Below, one piece after another: positions 20,465-32,644 of a stretch of DNA of 64,000 nt. The DNA is from Blastobasis lacticolella. Lineage: Eukaryota > Arthropoda > Insecta > Lepidoptera > Blastobasidae. The translations under genes and the position numbers were made by a program. The notes under the pieces were generated by a model, which saw nothing but the letters and a program-made list of their open reading frames with translations, searched no databases and had not been told where the DNA came from. Numbering within the stretch: position 1 is the first letter of the stretch; every line of letters begins with the position of its first letter. The stretch covers positions 11,531,907-11,595,906 of the forward strand of contig LR990041.1 in NCBI GenBank assembly GCA_905147135.1. The letters are read 5' to 3'.

Positions 20465-21690
20465 TTTTGTTTCCTTTCGCCTCCCGCACAAGGGAATACG
20501 ATTCCGGCATTTCGTCTTAATATCGACATGATGAACTGGAAGATTGTTTTCGTAATCAATACAAACGCGATGCTATATGGCGTGTATAACGTTGCGTTTT
20601 CACGGCATTGAGCACCAGATAAGTGTACGAAGAAAATGCCTTCCAAGCTCACTTTATTCTTGTTTGCAATATGTAGGTACAGAGCATAGAAAGATTAACG
20701 GATGTGGACTTTATTTAAAGACAATGGTATAATGCATGTTGTAATTCATGATATTTTTGTGCATAAATCCCCATACGACCACTTTTTTCGTGCTACTAGT
20801 GCCATACAATGTTAATAACGCGGCGAGAGTGACTTCCACTCATGGCTGTTCATAATGTTTTTTTTGTTCATTTCTTTTGATTATGTGTGACATCACAAGT
20901 CTATACCGATACACCTGACGCATAAACGCTTCTTTCGAATGACCCGTGACATTATTTACCCCAAAATATGGTAAAATACAACCTGGTGTACCATTATTAA
21001 ATACCTTTCCCTTCTTTTACCTAAAAATTTTATGTACTTACAAAAAAACAAATTATACAGCTTATCTTCTATTGAGATATCAAGATACGTATCTTGCTTT
21101 ATCGGTTCTAAGCTACCAAGTGAAAGAAAGTAAGTGTTATTTTTAGAGAAGCGATGCAAGTGCGGAGGCGTCACGCCTAAGGCGAAAAGCTGCTCGTATT
21201 CTGCATATGTATAGAACTTGATGTTTTCTAAGAGTAGGTATTTATTATGATATTGTATTTTGGTTTTATTGCCAGCCCCGGGGGGGAGAATGGGGCGTAA
21301 TGTAACGCTGCTTCCGATTTCGTTTTTTTCCCAAGAACTGCGTGTGGGGAAGTGTGAAATGATGTTTTCTTTTCGTGTTATTGTTCCGTGGGGTAATAAA
21401 GATATACCCGCTCACTTACTTAACAAAAAGAAGCGTACAATGTAAATGCAAATCCGGAAATGTGTAGCAGATAAAACATTTCTCGTTATAAATTTGTGAT
21501 TGCATTGTAGCTCGATCTTTACCTAGTTAGCTAGGTATAGGTATAATATTATCCGCGCTCGATAAAAAGAAGCTTACTAGACAAATAAACAAAAGGATTT
21601 TTTTTATGTATACATTTAAATATTTTGCTAAAATATCTCGGACTGGCTTTGGAATCTTTTATGGAAAAAAGTAAAACCGCGATAAAAACT
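20465..21690. other. No gene recognised
   Basis: Mostly AT-rich, with a G run at 21279-21285. Short frames have no recognisable domain. Confidence 0.4.
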
Positions 21691-21694
21691 AGAT

Positions 21695-21790
21695 TTTTTT
21701 TGCCTTACTGTGTATCTCACACAGTTAGACGGTCCACGGATGGAAAGCGGCCACTGTCGTGCAGGACATCAGGGGGAGTTTATGCGGAGG
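21695..21790 (+). repeat. Highly decayed family B-like repeat
   Basis: The order T run, GCCTTACTG, GGTCCACGGATGGAAAGCGG, CCACTGTCGTGCAGGACATC resembles the layout of family B (ATGG AAAG-GG-CAC) but with many changes. Uncertain. Confidence 0.3.
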
Positions 21791-21794
21791 CCTT

Positions 21795-22175
21795 TGAGGT
21801 ACCTTTAGACTAGGCTTTTGAAGAACCCCTAGTTATAGCGCAAGTAGAGATCGGTGGGGAGATCATTGCACATCTTGCACGTGTGCGGTAATAAGGCTCG
21901 CGTTACCTTACGTTAATTGGATGCCAGGCATCTAAATGACTGATGATGACCATGATTAACTGAGAGAGGGGGAGATTACTTACAAATCTACCAGTGTTAT
22001 TACCCTTTCATTGCACATCCTAGACAATTCTTTCGTCTTTTTCAATTTCTTATTACAAATAATAAATAAAGTAAAATATATATTTTTCCGTACACATACA
22101 TATATATACGTAAGCAAGTAGGTATATACAGTTGCGAATAAATCATAACGCTCCGAGCAAGCATTGTGTTTCGCA
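21795..22175. other. No feature recognised
   Basis: AT-rich, including a TATATATA-rich stretch near 22078-22110. No repeat or gene was identified. Confidence 0.4.
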
Positions 22176-22179
22176 AAGA

Positions 22180-22330
22180 AATTGTGTGCCCCGTATGTGG
22201 CAGAGATGGGATCGGTGAGGAAGCGGCGCGCGGTCGTGGGTCAGCGCGCGGCCGATACGTCGCGGCAACGAGCACACAGGGCCGTACTCAGCCCAGAGTG
22301 GGGGTCAACAATGGGAATATCGATATGTTT
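22180..22330. promoter_or_regulatory. GC-rich island, possible regulatory element
   Basis: GAGGAAGCGGCGCGCGGTCG, GGGTCAGCGCGCGGCCGATA and CGTCGCGGCAACGAGC form a compact CpG-rich block inside AT-rich DNA. No protein domain is encoded in the open frames that cross it. Confidence 0.2.
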
Positions 22331-22334
22331 ATCT

Positions 22335-23635
22335 ATGCTAATCGGGCGTAGCAAATCATAGATTTATACCTATTGTAATTGAAAGAATTTCGATTAATAT
22401 TTTTTATTAATTAAATTAATAATTATTCTTCATTAGTTGTCTTAAAGCAAGTACTGGTTTCGTAATAAAAGTATAAAACGAAAACCTCAAGATTTTGCTG
22501 GTTATGTTTCCTTAATAAATAAAAAGCCGGCCTAGATATGTCGAGTTACGTGCCGTGTAGGGTTCCGTAGTTGCTTGTCAATATGAATGCATAAAATAGG
22601 GCTTTTTAATACTATAAACACATTACAAAGTTGCTAACACACCTAGCTTCTATACAACTTGTATGAAATATGTGCTTATCCAATTCTACATTATAAGTTG
22701 ATTGTAATTTTTTTTTGTAACAACAAATTTACGGTTTTCGGATATTTTCCTTTACCTGTGCAACATGGCATTGCTTGTTGCTCAATTTCATGATTCTAGG
22801 TCAACAGGAAGTCCCCTGTAGGTTTTGATTTCCTTGCGAGCGTCAAAATATGCGGAGTAAAAGGCGAGCATAAACGGCCGTATCTTTTGATTGAAGTTTT
22901 ATTCAGTTAGAAATTTGAGCTTTTCACTGCTTCAACGGATGGCAGACCTGAGCTTCAAGTTGAATTGCAATTGGATCGCAACAGTAAATAAATTTAATTA
23001 TAGCAGAATACCAAAAACGAGCCAACCATTGAGTTGCGAATTACAAATCCAAAAACAATTCAAGTTAGCTAATTGACTAATGAGTCAATTAGCGAACTTT
23101 AACTGTCCGCTAGCTTTCTATTGTTGAATAAAGGATCACGGGCCGATAAATAACACACAGAGTACAGTTTATTCTTAGCTTTACAGCTTTTATTTCATCG
23201 AAAGACACGGAAGGAAGTAAATGTTTGGATTAAATACCACAGACTAGAGAGAGAAGGTTGTGTGAGTTTTGCCATTAGGAGATTGGTTTTTCTAGAGGAA
23301 TTTGTCTATATTCAATTTGTCTATATAACATCTATTATTTGGAATATGTCGCTTTTAGCACACATCAGAATTACTCACTATACTTTCTCGCGGCTGCTAA
23401 ATGTACTTGAGTGAGGCTAATTCTAGCATCAACGGCTTACGACCGAGATAAGCCCGTCGGTACTCCTCGCTAATCTGCCTCAGTGATGACTCTACATTTC
23501 GGCATGGAGGGTGCGAATCAGAGTTATATCGCGTAGTACGATGTAACTAGGTTTTGCTAGCGAATTATGATAAAAATTATCATGTGCTATTCCCAACTAA
23601 AACACCTATTAAATTATTACTTATTGGAAATCAAG
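22335..23635. other. No feature recognised
   Basis: AT-rich sequence without a credible gene. GCTAATTGACTAATGAGTCA with ATTAGC at 23068-23093 is a partial palindrome. Confidence 0.4.
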
Positions 23636-23639
23636 TCCA

Positions 23640-23880
23640 TTATAGGTTAAGTTTTTCTGTTACGACGATTGTAGGTAGACAGGGGTAACGGTAGGGTAGA
23701 GGTAGGGTAGTGGTATGGTGGTGGTGGTGGGGTAGCGGTAGAGTAGCATTCACTAGTAGCGTAGCGGTGGCGTAGTGGCGACGTAGCGGTGGCGTAGCGG
23801 TGGCGTAGCATAGGCGTAGTGGTGATGTAGACGTGGTTTGGGATGCCGTAGCGGTGGTGTAGCGGTATTTATAACTAGTC
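23640..23880. repeat. G-rich degenerate minisatellite
   Basis: It is built from GGTAGGGTAGTGG-like units that grade into GTAGCGGTGGCGTAGC units (23755-23865), plus a TGGTGGTGGTGG run near 23720. The minus-strand open frame across it is rich in Thr, Ala and Pro codons and is simply translated repeat. Confidence 0.8.
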
Positions 23881-24159
23881 CCTAACAATCTAAACTTGAG
23901 ACGCGCCTGATCCTGTGGGATAGTCTGACATTAGCCGCCTTGTATGATACCAGAAATACTTACCGTATCAGAACGCTCCTACATTGATTATATTAGCAAA
24001 ATAAAGAAAATATTTTTACTATGCCATGATATGAAAGAAAGAAAGTAAGAAATAACTTTGTTCTGGTGTACTTACTGTATAATTACAATTAGCAATTTAA
24101 CTGGGGCAACAGTTAAAAACGACACCCGTGAAAATTGCTTTCTATAAAACTTCAGGCGC

Positions 24160-24290
24160 TGAGCTCCTATCGATCGGTTTCGATGAGTCCCGGCGAGGGC
24201 TCGAAGTCGGTAAGACGTTAATGATTATGCATATCTAATGCATGGCGTGGCCGCAATCGCGCTCGTGGCAAACCAATATTGACTATTATA
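24160..24290. promoter_or_regulatory. Possible regulatory block with POU-like site
   Basis: Contains TTAATGATTATGCATATCTA followed by ATGCATGGC: an octamer-like ATTATGCATAT core with adjacent ATGCAT and TAATGATTA homeodomain-type sites, between GC-rich patches (CCCGGCGAGGGCTCG and GTGGCCGCAATCGCG). Function is inferred from motif clustering only. Confidence 0.25.
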
Positions 24291-24411
24291 AAAAGAAAAT
24301 GGAAAAAAAGGCTTACTACATCTCAGAGCACATAACGTTTTAATAAGTATGTCAAATAAAGCCGAATGGTATCTGATGGTAATCGATATCTGTTAATTAT
24401 ACAGCTGTGTA

Positions 24412-24716
24412 TGTACAGGATGTCCTACGGTTGTGCCACATGGAGGGGGCCTACTATAAATATCTAATGTAAGGAAATTTTGCTGAAAGGCTTCATTTTG
24501 ATTTTAAAAATAATTTGAACTTTTTAAATCGTCTGTTTAAATCGGGAATCGATCCCGTTAAATGTGAAAAAAAGTATGTGGTTTGGTACGTAGTAATTTG
24601 GATTACTTAATTTAAGTATATTAAATAAAATGATCTTCTTCCATTAAAATTTCCTATCTACAATATTTAAAGTGCCCCTCCGTGTGGCATAGCCGTGGAA
24701 CGTAAGTAATTTTAGA
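24412..24716. mobile_element. Large foldback MITE, about 300 bp
   Basis: Left arm (about 24412-24485) holds TGTGCCACATGGAGGGGGCC, AAATATCTAATGTAAGGAAA and TTTTGCTGAAAG. Right arm (about 24640-24716) is its complement: CTTCCATTAAAATTTCCTAT, ACAATATTTAAAGTGCCCCT, CCGTGTGGCATAGCCGTGG. Matches extend for roughly 70 bp with scattered changes. The middle has a GGGAATCGATCCC palindrome. No coding capacity. The class is unknown. Confidence 0.75.
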
Positions 24717-24719
24717 TCT

Positions 24720-25420
24720 TGCAGACAAATCAGTAATTTGAAATACAGTTAAACACTCCATGGCTAACACATGCAAATCACCGATATAATTCCTGAAAAA
24801 ATCAACCAGTAAAATGTACAATTAGGTACCTCCATTACGAATAAGTGTCTAACCTGTGTTTTATTTGGGAGTTTTCTTTTGCAAAACAACTTCGTATGCC
24901 GCTTTCCTCCAAACAAATAGCCACAGGCACTTAGCCCGGCAAGTTATCAATAACAGCGGAGATATATTGATTGCTCCGCCGTAACAACGTGAGACCTCAC
25001 AAGCCTATTTTAATCTGACACGGTGATCTATTCCATTATCTATGTAAATGTGTGAGGCTATACCTACCCGCTCCTGGGGCCTCGTATGCGTGTGTGTGTG
25101 TGTGCAAACTCGTTAATCATCATTTCAGACGTTTGTTCGTGTGTATGTTGGTTCATATTATTATGTTTTGGGGATAAGAAATTAGTTAGTGGACATTAAA
25201 CTTGGCTGTAGTGCGGCCGAGTAGTCCTGATGGTTCCAGTCTGTGATAGCGAATTTTAATCTTTCTTGGAAGGTTTAAGTAAAGATTTGAAACAATCCAT
25301 ACATTTATTCATCATCCTCGTGCCCTTATCTTTTCAGGTGGGGTCAGTACAACGTGTCTTTGGAGTCATGCTCTAAAAAGTTCATATTTTATGACCTGTC
25401 GCCTGCCTGACATAAACCCT
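24720..25420. other. No gene; short GT microsatellite
   Basis: A (GT)n run lies at 25088-25104. The remainder is AT-rich without recognised repeats. Confidence 0.4.
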
Positions 25421-25426
25421 GGGAAT

Positions 25427-25570
25427 CCAAACTAATATTACAAATGCGAAAGTAACTCTGACCGTTACGCGTTCGCGTCAAACCCAATGACCTGGCAGGG
25501 AGATAGATGGCAACCTGGGGAAGGACATACATAGATATGCAACTTTTTATTTCCAAAAAGCGCAACAAAA
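25427..25570 (+). mobile_element. Helitron-like repeat, 5' part
   Basis: AATCCAAACTAATATTACAA, ATGCGAAAGTAACTCTGACC, GACCTGGCAGGGAGATAGAT, GGAAGGACATACATAGATAT and CTTTTTATTTCC follow the order of a common lepidopteran CTAGT-ended repeat. The 3' end is missing, interrupted by the RTE piece that follows. Confidence 0.5.
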
Positions 25571-25589
25571 ATAGTTAAATTATAAATGC

Positions 25590-25745
25590 TGACTGTCAGG
25601 GTTCGCTTTCCTGCTTTTTCTTATTTACTTTGTCTGTTCTTCGGTATTCTCATGTCGCAAGCCGTTGGCTCACGCGTCCGAAACGGCGATGTCAATCCAC
25701 CGCTTTTTGGATATCCTACGGCTCTTTATTCCTGATAACGATAGG
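25590..25745 (-). pseudogene. RTE-type LINE C-terminal fragment
   Basis: The minus strand reads ANGLRHENTEEQTK and IRKSRKANPDS with a few stops. This corresponds to the ARANGLR-EDAEDR-KWR---RKADP block at 12316. In the plus sense it carries CGGTATTCTCATGTCGCAAG and CCGTTGGCTCACGCGTCCG. Fragment only. Confidence 0.7.
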
Positions 25746-25749
25746 TTTA

Positions 25750-27085
25750 AGCACTATTTCCCACGAAACCCAGGGGCTTATGCATCACTATCTACAAATA
25801 TGATAAAAATTTAAATGTACATAACCAATAAAAATTTTAGGTATTACTATAACATTTGCAATGCAGGCTCGAGTACAAAAGGAAAATCTATGTTAAGGCT
25901 AGCCTATAAGACACAAATCTTCTAAGTATCAAAACCTCCGAGGCGCAGTCCAAGAAACTTGGCAAGACGCATTAAGGGCTCGCACATCGGCATCGAAGGG
26001 ACTGACCCGTCATGAAATTTAAATCTAGATCAATAACCGCGCTTATATCATTGTCTTCATTAGGGATAATTGGGTGCCTCCCCGCGGCCGCAACTTTGTT
26101 TGTTCGCCGATAACTTGAGACGAATTACTTCGGACGCCACGTTGGGTTGGACCCACGTCACGGCCCCGCTGCTTGTGTGAGAGTGCCGATACGGCTCCAT
26201 TCTAATTTTACTTCGGTGTCGTGTTCAAAGAATATAATAGGTTCCCCCGGAACTACTCATAGTTGTACATGTTTTGTCGATTAAAGCACGTGGACCAGCG
26301 TTTAAGCTATTTATTGCGAAGTATTAGAAGCATCTAGCGTAATCTTCAACTGTTGCTGTTATTTGGAAGATGGATATTACTTTCATCTATGTATAGGTAT
26401 GTAAACGGAGCATAAATTCTTCAAATTTCGGGCAAAAATATTGTTGAAGGGACACACCACCTTGAACCCCTTGTACACTAGCGAAGATGCTCAAAAGCCA
26501 GCAAAACATGCATGCAACGATTGACACAATCTACCTACTGAAAGTGAGCTGAAAAACAGTAATAAACCGCGGTAACATGTGTTTCGGTCGTGTCCCGGCC
26601 GGGAATGCCGTCGTTTACACCGGGATATGTTTGCGAGAGCCGGCAAACACGATTAGCTGAAATTAGGTTAGTACGTTTAATGTTATTTACCTACCCCGCG
26701 GCATCCCCCGCCCGCACACGATTCATTGCTAATTAACTTTTTAATATTTCGCCTTAAGAACTGTGCAGGTGTGTAGACCCTTAGTTAATTCTTAGGTATT
26801 AGATACAATGTAACTACCAGATCGTAATGCAACTTAAGGAGTGGCGATGTCAAGATCTTCTACTTTTGGGTTTCTTTTAGGTAGCTCATCGCGCTTACGG
26901 TGCTATTGTTGCACTAGCTAAGACGACAAAAATCATAAAATTTCACGGCAGAACGTCCAATGCTCGACATACTTCTAATTTCCACACCGATCGACTTTAG
27001 TGTTTCCTGCATCCAATGGCTACGGTACTTGAAAATGTAGTGACATTTACACTAGCTAAATAAGAATAGTCACCCTGATAGTATT
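25750..27085. other. No gene; one GC-rich patch
   Basis: 26035-26240 is moderately GC-rich (CTCCCCGCGGCCGCAACTTT, GACCCACGTCACGGCCCCGC) and might be regulatory. The rest is AT-rich with no recognised repeat. Confidence 0.35.
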
Positions 27086-27089
27086 TTCA

Positions 27090-27465
27090 AACAATTCCGC
27101 CCGTGACCGTGCAGCACGACGCGCGCGCCGCGTCACGTTGCAGCTCCAGCCACCCGAGCGCCTGTAAACAAACTCAAGGCAAGCACTCCGCCGGCAATAT
27201 TTGCTCTGTCGAGAATCGATTCGGAGTTGATCGTTTTCTAATCCCCATTTTCTGGGTGCCATTACGATTTTTCGAGCGCGCACCTCGCTCCATATTTCCG
27301 TGCATATCTCGGCGATTCGCAGATCCATTATTTTTTATGGGCCGAATACACGATGCTTAGCCGGAGTAAGTGTCGCCCCCACCCCGCTGAGAGCTGCGTC
27401 TTGCCGCCTTCGGAGGGGCGCCGAACGCCTATAAAGCGTGGCACGCACTTTGAAACCCATATGTT
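27090..27465. promoter_or_regulatory. CpG-rich island with a TATA-like box
   Basis: It contains CGCGCGCCGCGTCACGTTGC, TCGAGCGCGCACCTCGC, TTGCCGCCTTCGGAGGGGCG and, at 27430-27436, TATAAAG in GCCTATAAAGCGTGGCAC. A promoter is possible, but no exon with a credible frame follows. Open frames on both strands (27056-27328 and 27103-27360) have no domain. Confidence 0.3.
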
Positions 27466-27469
27466 TGTG

Positions 27470-29550
27470 GAGGCGATAAAAGTTATCATAATTAAATTGC
27501 GGAGAATGGAGTGCTCAATCGTTGCTTAAGTAATAATCGCTCGCGATAACATGTCTATATATGAATCCTCTTCTGCTTGTGGTGCCATCTTCTGCCGGAG
27601 GTTGGAGATCTTGTTGGCTATTTGCACTTTATGCTGCTTTTATGAAAATGGAATGGTATACATACATTTATGTAAACAACTCTCTTATCTTATTCCTGAA
27701 TTTTTCTTTGGATGATGAGCATAATTTATATAGGAATACTTAAAGGTATGGTAGATAAGCGCCACCTGATGTACTTCAGCCGCACTACATTACAAGTCAT
27801 TTGTAAATACTTACCAACTTTCTCATCATATCATTTACAACATGAGTAAACAACCTACAGCGACATCTGTCAAAAAATTGTATTGTGCTCTTAAATACGA
27901 AGTACTTATGCAAATGGCTGAGACAGCGTTCTCCAGCATTCATTCAACGAAATCATTTCCATTCTAGTAAATACCTATTACTCCGGCAGCGCCCCGCTAC
28001 GCGCTCAGCTTCACTCAATACAGTTTATCGACAAACGTCACGCAACGCTGCGTGACACTTATGTAAATATTTAAATACGATCCAGTACAAGCTATGAATA
28101 TTTTAAATTCTAAGTAAACCTCTCGGCTTTGCGCCCCGGCAAAGATATTCATTCCTGTGTCAATCAGACGATACGTAGAGAAGAGATCTGCGCGCATATT
28201 TTTAAGATTCAAATTTCGACTGCGAATCGAAGTTAATGTCGGGTTTGGCGAGTTATGTATATGCATACTAAAGCGATTTGATAAGTGCTGGCAAATTGGG
28301 GATCGATATTAAAGTGACGAGTTATGCTGATTGGATTTTTTCAAGTGGCTGCGAGGGGACGCTGAATAATTGAGTGCGATTTGTTTTTTATGGGTACCGA
28401 ACAACTTTTAGTTTCAAATTATTATGCAAACAGAAAATATTGATGTGGTAATCATGCCAAAGAAACTGGATTATCATTCAGTTGTATTTTAATAAGTGTC
28501 CAAATAAAATTGCTACGCTAAAATATTGGTAACTCTACATCTCTATATCCACAATTTGTCGACAACATTATTTCATAAGAAAACAATGTAGGACACAATA
28601 CAAATGAGAACCATCCAACCAAAATTATAACAGATCAAAAAGCACTGGAACAGCAGAATATGAAGGGGCGAATGATCCTATCAATTGATCACGCAGGATA
28701 GCGATTGGCGCGGGCGCGGAGTCGCCGAGTCCCATCGAACACAATCTGAGGGTCCTCCTACTCCTCATTGGAGTGCGCTCCTCGCTTTCCGATCCCATTC
28801 TTTTGTCCTCCACTCGGCCCGCGACACTCGATATCTGAGAACGTCTTTGTTACAGTCGCTTTGATAAGCAACAGGATGTAGATGCCTAGGTATTGTTAGC
28901 CAGCGATCGAGAGCGTCAAATTCTTTCTTTGAAATATTGTATGAAGAAGGCAATGTACCTACTTGTAAAAATAAGCTTAACACGATTAAGCCAGCGATTG
29001 AGTCCTTTATAAAAGAGTGCCCTATTTTCCCAGGCACCATTATCCTCCTTTCTTTGATAGTAGTAGGTAAATAAATAAAGAAAAATAAATATAAAAGCTG
29101 CCGTTCCCAGTTCTGCAAAAAATTCTAATTTTGTATTTTCATGACTTTGATATTAGTTGAATATAGTATTTAATGTGCTCCAGCTACACGAGTCATATAA
29201 GCTTATCTGAACCTGATATCTACATATTCATTGAAATTGGGAACAGAATATGACAATGGCAGGCCCCCAAATCCCCGGTCGAGGATTTAAAAACATTATT
29301 TAATCCTTTATCTACAAATATTGATTTTTTTATTTTATCCTTTTTCCATTACAATGTTTATATATGGCATTCCTAAATTTTCATAACGAGTCCGTGCGAA
29401 CCAGTTTACTGTATCCCGTTCATTTTTCATACAATTTCCTCACCCGCTAGTTGCGTTCTACTGCTGGACGGTCTTTTGTTAGATAGAAGTTGTTTTTAAT
29501 ATGACGGCCTATAACGAAACATTACAAGACCCCGCAACAGTATAGATCCA
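27470..29550. other. No gene recognised
   Basis: AT-rich apart from a GC-rich patch at 28695-28815 (GATTGGCGCGGGCGCGGAGT). A minus-strand open frame of 117 codons (28765-29118) has no domain I recognise. No repeat was assigned. Confidence 0.35.
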
Positions 29551-29559
29551 CTACCCCTT

Positions 29560-30815
29560 GGCATAGGCGGAGATGTGGCCAAGCACACGGATCACGTCAG
29601 ATATATACTAAGAAAAACCGGGGACATCGACAGCGAGCGTCGTCATTGCCCCAATATCTGCGACTTGGCGCCAAATGGCGGGAGTTTATGGTTGTAACTC
29701 CCTGCCCACCTATATGGAAACGAGATTTGGCCTCCACCTCTAGTACAGGTCCATCAGGATACTATAGAGTCATTCCGCGGCTTTCTTCCATGAGTTTGAG
29801 GGTATCGTTCAGAGATTGTGTTGGTTCTTTTGTAGGACAGGTTTTAAAGATCTCTGGCTCAACCGTATAGACAGTTTCCACGAGCCTGTTATTGTAGTCG
29901 CCCACATCGAACGCACTTCTCCTAGGTACTCGCAGTTTTGTAATTCGAGTTGAAAGCTCTCGGGGTTATGATTTCTATTGGTACAGGCCGGAGCGTAGAC
30001 TTCATCAAGATTGAGATCAATCTTTAAAGCTTTAGACATAAATTCAATGTGAGACATCATTGGATGTATGCCGTTTCATAGATTTCGTAGATGCCGTTTA
30101 AGTCAATCTCATTTTATGCGATACCATCGGAACTAACCCACGTCCATCTACGATGTTCCGGCTTCCTGAAAAAGGAAGGAGAGTCTCTCCTTCTTCATGA
30201 CGCCTCGCCAGGCCTCGTGCGTTCCGACTTTCAACTCCGAAAAAATCCCCTCTCCACTCATCTTTGCTTCGTTTCCCAATGACAACGGCACCGAAATATT
30301 GATTACCGACATACTCTCGATCATGACAAAATTGTTTACGAGGGATTTGTGGACGAGGAATCCGGCAAGTTCACACTGTGTCACAAACCATCTAGGGACA
30401 GTTGGTCGCTCTCATAGAAGTAGAGCAGAATTTCGAACTTCATTAGACCTTCTCCATTCTTGGGACTTCAGATAACTCTATTATATTTACACTCTAGGAA
30501 TAGGATATTATTATTCTATTGTAATCTGCTCACTACTTCTTCCGGTTTCATGACCTTTTCGCCGGTCCCCAGTGTCTGGACATTGTATTTGGCCAGGGCC
30601 AAGGGTCGTCGTTTTTGGTAGCGTGGTCGCTGCTGGAAATTCTTCGCACCCCCTGTCCGGCCATTACCGTGACCGCTCCCATAGTCAGGAATAGGGACAC
30701 AGGAATATGCACGTTTTACTGTGTCACAAACTTTTTTGACCCCGTGGCGAAAACTGGAACTAAGTCGTCGCAGCACTGCATGTGCCGTTATCATAGTAGT
30801 TGCAACCATCCGGGA
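29560..30815 (-). pseudogene. RTE-type LINE, endonuclease region
   Basis: The longest LINE remnant here. On the minus strand a frame ending at 30516 closes with KRRPLALAKYNVQTLGTGEK and VMKPEE, the start of the RTE endonuclease. Further on (30384-30148) comes GFLVHKSLVNNFVMIES, matching the GGVGFLV-KS----V---S block. SELKVG and KKERL follow, near the expected NELKVG and LEKERLFL motifs. 30060-29809 continues with MSHIEFMSKALKIDLNLDEV without a recognised motif. The middle of the endonuclease is deleted and several stops intervene. Beyond about 29640 the match is uncertain. Confidence 0.75.
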
Positions 30816-30819
30816 TGAG

Positions 30820-32090
30820 GCGCTCCGATCGATATTTCGTTTTCAATCCAAAATAACTCAAGGACAATTTTGACTAGCAGGCTCATGACCGTCTCAGACA
30901 TATATTAATTGTTGTTAAGCTATCATGAATGTGAATTGTATGTGTTACTTATTTAGTTCATAATTCATTTTATTATATTTACGCTTCTATTTTATCCAGT
31001 CTCTTCGTAGACTACCCGCTCTCTGCGAAATGTTAACTCTTTAACTCTGTCTGAGATGTCCTTGAATGCCGACTTATCCGGCTGCTGCAGCGCGCCCGTC
31101 TACTGCCATCTAAGAACCTGCTCTGAAATGATACCTTTTGAATGCAAAAACCGCAACGATATCAATCCAGTGATTTAGATTAAAATGGTAACAGACATAC
31201 ACACAAACAATCGCATCTCTGCATCGCCTCCGTTCCGTTCTGTCCGTTGTAAGTAAAAATATCACGGTACTTACAAACGAAATAGTGTTTAATACAAAGT
31301 CTCTCTTACTACCTGATTAGTTTGCCTGTGGGAACGCGAGTCTCCTATACACTGAATGATGATAATTATACGATAATGACGATAAATTACGCAGATACGA
31401 ATTCATCTGCTATACAAAGCAGATCTCAAACTTCCAGGGATTTAAAATGAATTCAAAAAATTAATTACTTTCGGAAGTGACAAAAATTCGGAATATGGAT
31501 ATATTCTTTTGAAGCAACGATATAGCAAGCGATTTAATTTCAAAGTGAGTCGTAGGCTAGAGGTGGGAGCTAAGAACCTACTACCTCAGGTGGCGACTAG
31601 GAATACAAAGTGTGCACGGCGGGCGATTTGCTTTTTGCCCTGTTACGTATCTCTATTTTTTAAAACAAATCTAATGATAATAATAGCAAAGTGCTGGAAC
31701 AAAAAACATAGAGTCTTCTAGCTCCAAACTGTGGTGACAAACAATGCAAAAGTATGGGTTAGTGTGTGCTACAAACAAATACGTACTTACTAAAACCACA
31801 AAATAAAAAACGGCTATCCCCTAATGTGCTGAAACTAATAAGGAGATAGGAAATACCAAGACATAATTTAGATGTTAAAGCTTACTAATTCGTCGCTACA
31901 GTGCGTCATTTTTTTTTTTAAAGTGGCACTGCCGTTATAATTGCGCCGCGGTAGTAGCGAGAACGTAAAATTAGAGTGCTCTAAGTGCAAGTACAGTTGA
32001 GATGATTTTAGATGACGACAGTGTGACCAATATTAAACTGTTTTATTAAATTAATATCAATCTTACTTGATTTTAATACGATTACTGGAA
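30820..32090. other. No feature recognised
   Basis: AT-rich. A 70-codon frame at 31509-31721 has no domain. Nothing else was assigned. Confidence 0.4.
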
Positions 32091-32094
32091 ACGT

Positions 32095-32330
32095 CCAAGT
32101 TTTGCGATCGCGTCGCTTGCGCGTACATCTTGTTCGCGCGCCGCACGCGCGCCCTTCGCGCACAAGCTACGCGCAGACCGCGTACTAGGCTTGACTCGGG
32201 ATAAGGATAAATAAGATTAGATTAGTATATGGCACTGTATGCGTGCAAGCCGCTCGCGGTCACTATACAAGAATTGCGTGAGTTGAGCGTTCGAGGCGCA
32301 CAGTTTGCTATATTTAGACGATTAGATATT
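32095..32330. promoter_or_regulatory. GC-rich island, possible regulatory element
   Basis: GCGATCGCGTCGCTTGCGCG, TTCGCGCGCCGCACGCGCGC and CAAGCCGCTCGCGGTCAC in an AT-rich setting. A second block at 32440-32640 holds GCCGCGGCGTCACCGGGATG, ACGCCGGCGCCATATTTAAA and CGCATACGCCCGGGAATTAT. Regulatory function is inferred. Confidence 0.22.
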
Positions 32331-32644
32331 TTTCATGTAAAATACTTGAAACACTTGACCTTCCTTTAATAGTGTATAACTTAAATCTTAAAAGTTCAGT
32401 GATATGTGGAGTCCATCGCCATCGTAGGCCACGACACGCAATGAGGCTCGGCAGGCGAATGGCATTGATCATAATATCGACGGAGGCTTACGAGGGTGAT
32501 AAATGGTCTGCCGCGGCGTCACCGGGATGACGCCGGCGCCATATTTAAATCGCCCTGTCACATCCGCGTACCGCATACGCCCGGGAATTATACCAGTTTT
32601 TTGCTAGTCGCCGTGTTTTGCGCGCACTCTGGCACTTTGTGCTC

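Noticed and set aside
22164..22361. Open frame with a CPVC motif, possible zinc finger
   Set aside because: A single Cys pair in a GC-rich island; no second pair at zinc-finger spacing and several overlapping frames are equally open.
23640..23888. Thr/Ala-rich protein on the minus strand
   Set aside because: It is a translation of the G-rich minisatellite.
28765..29118. 117-codon minus-strand frame as a Jockey C-terminus
   Set aside because: It contains LPSSYNIS, which is reminiscent, but no other block of the family is in place.
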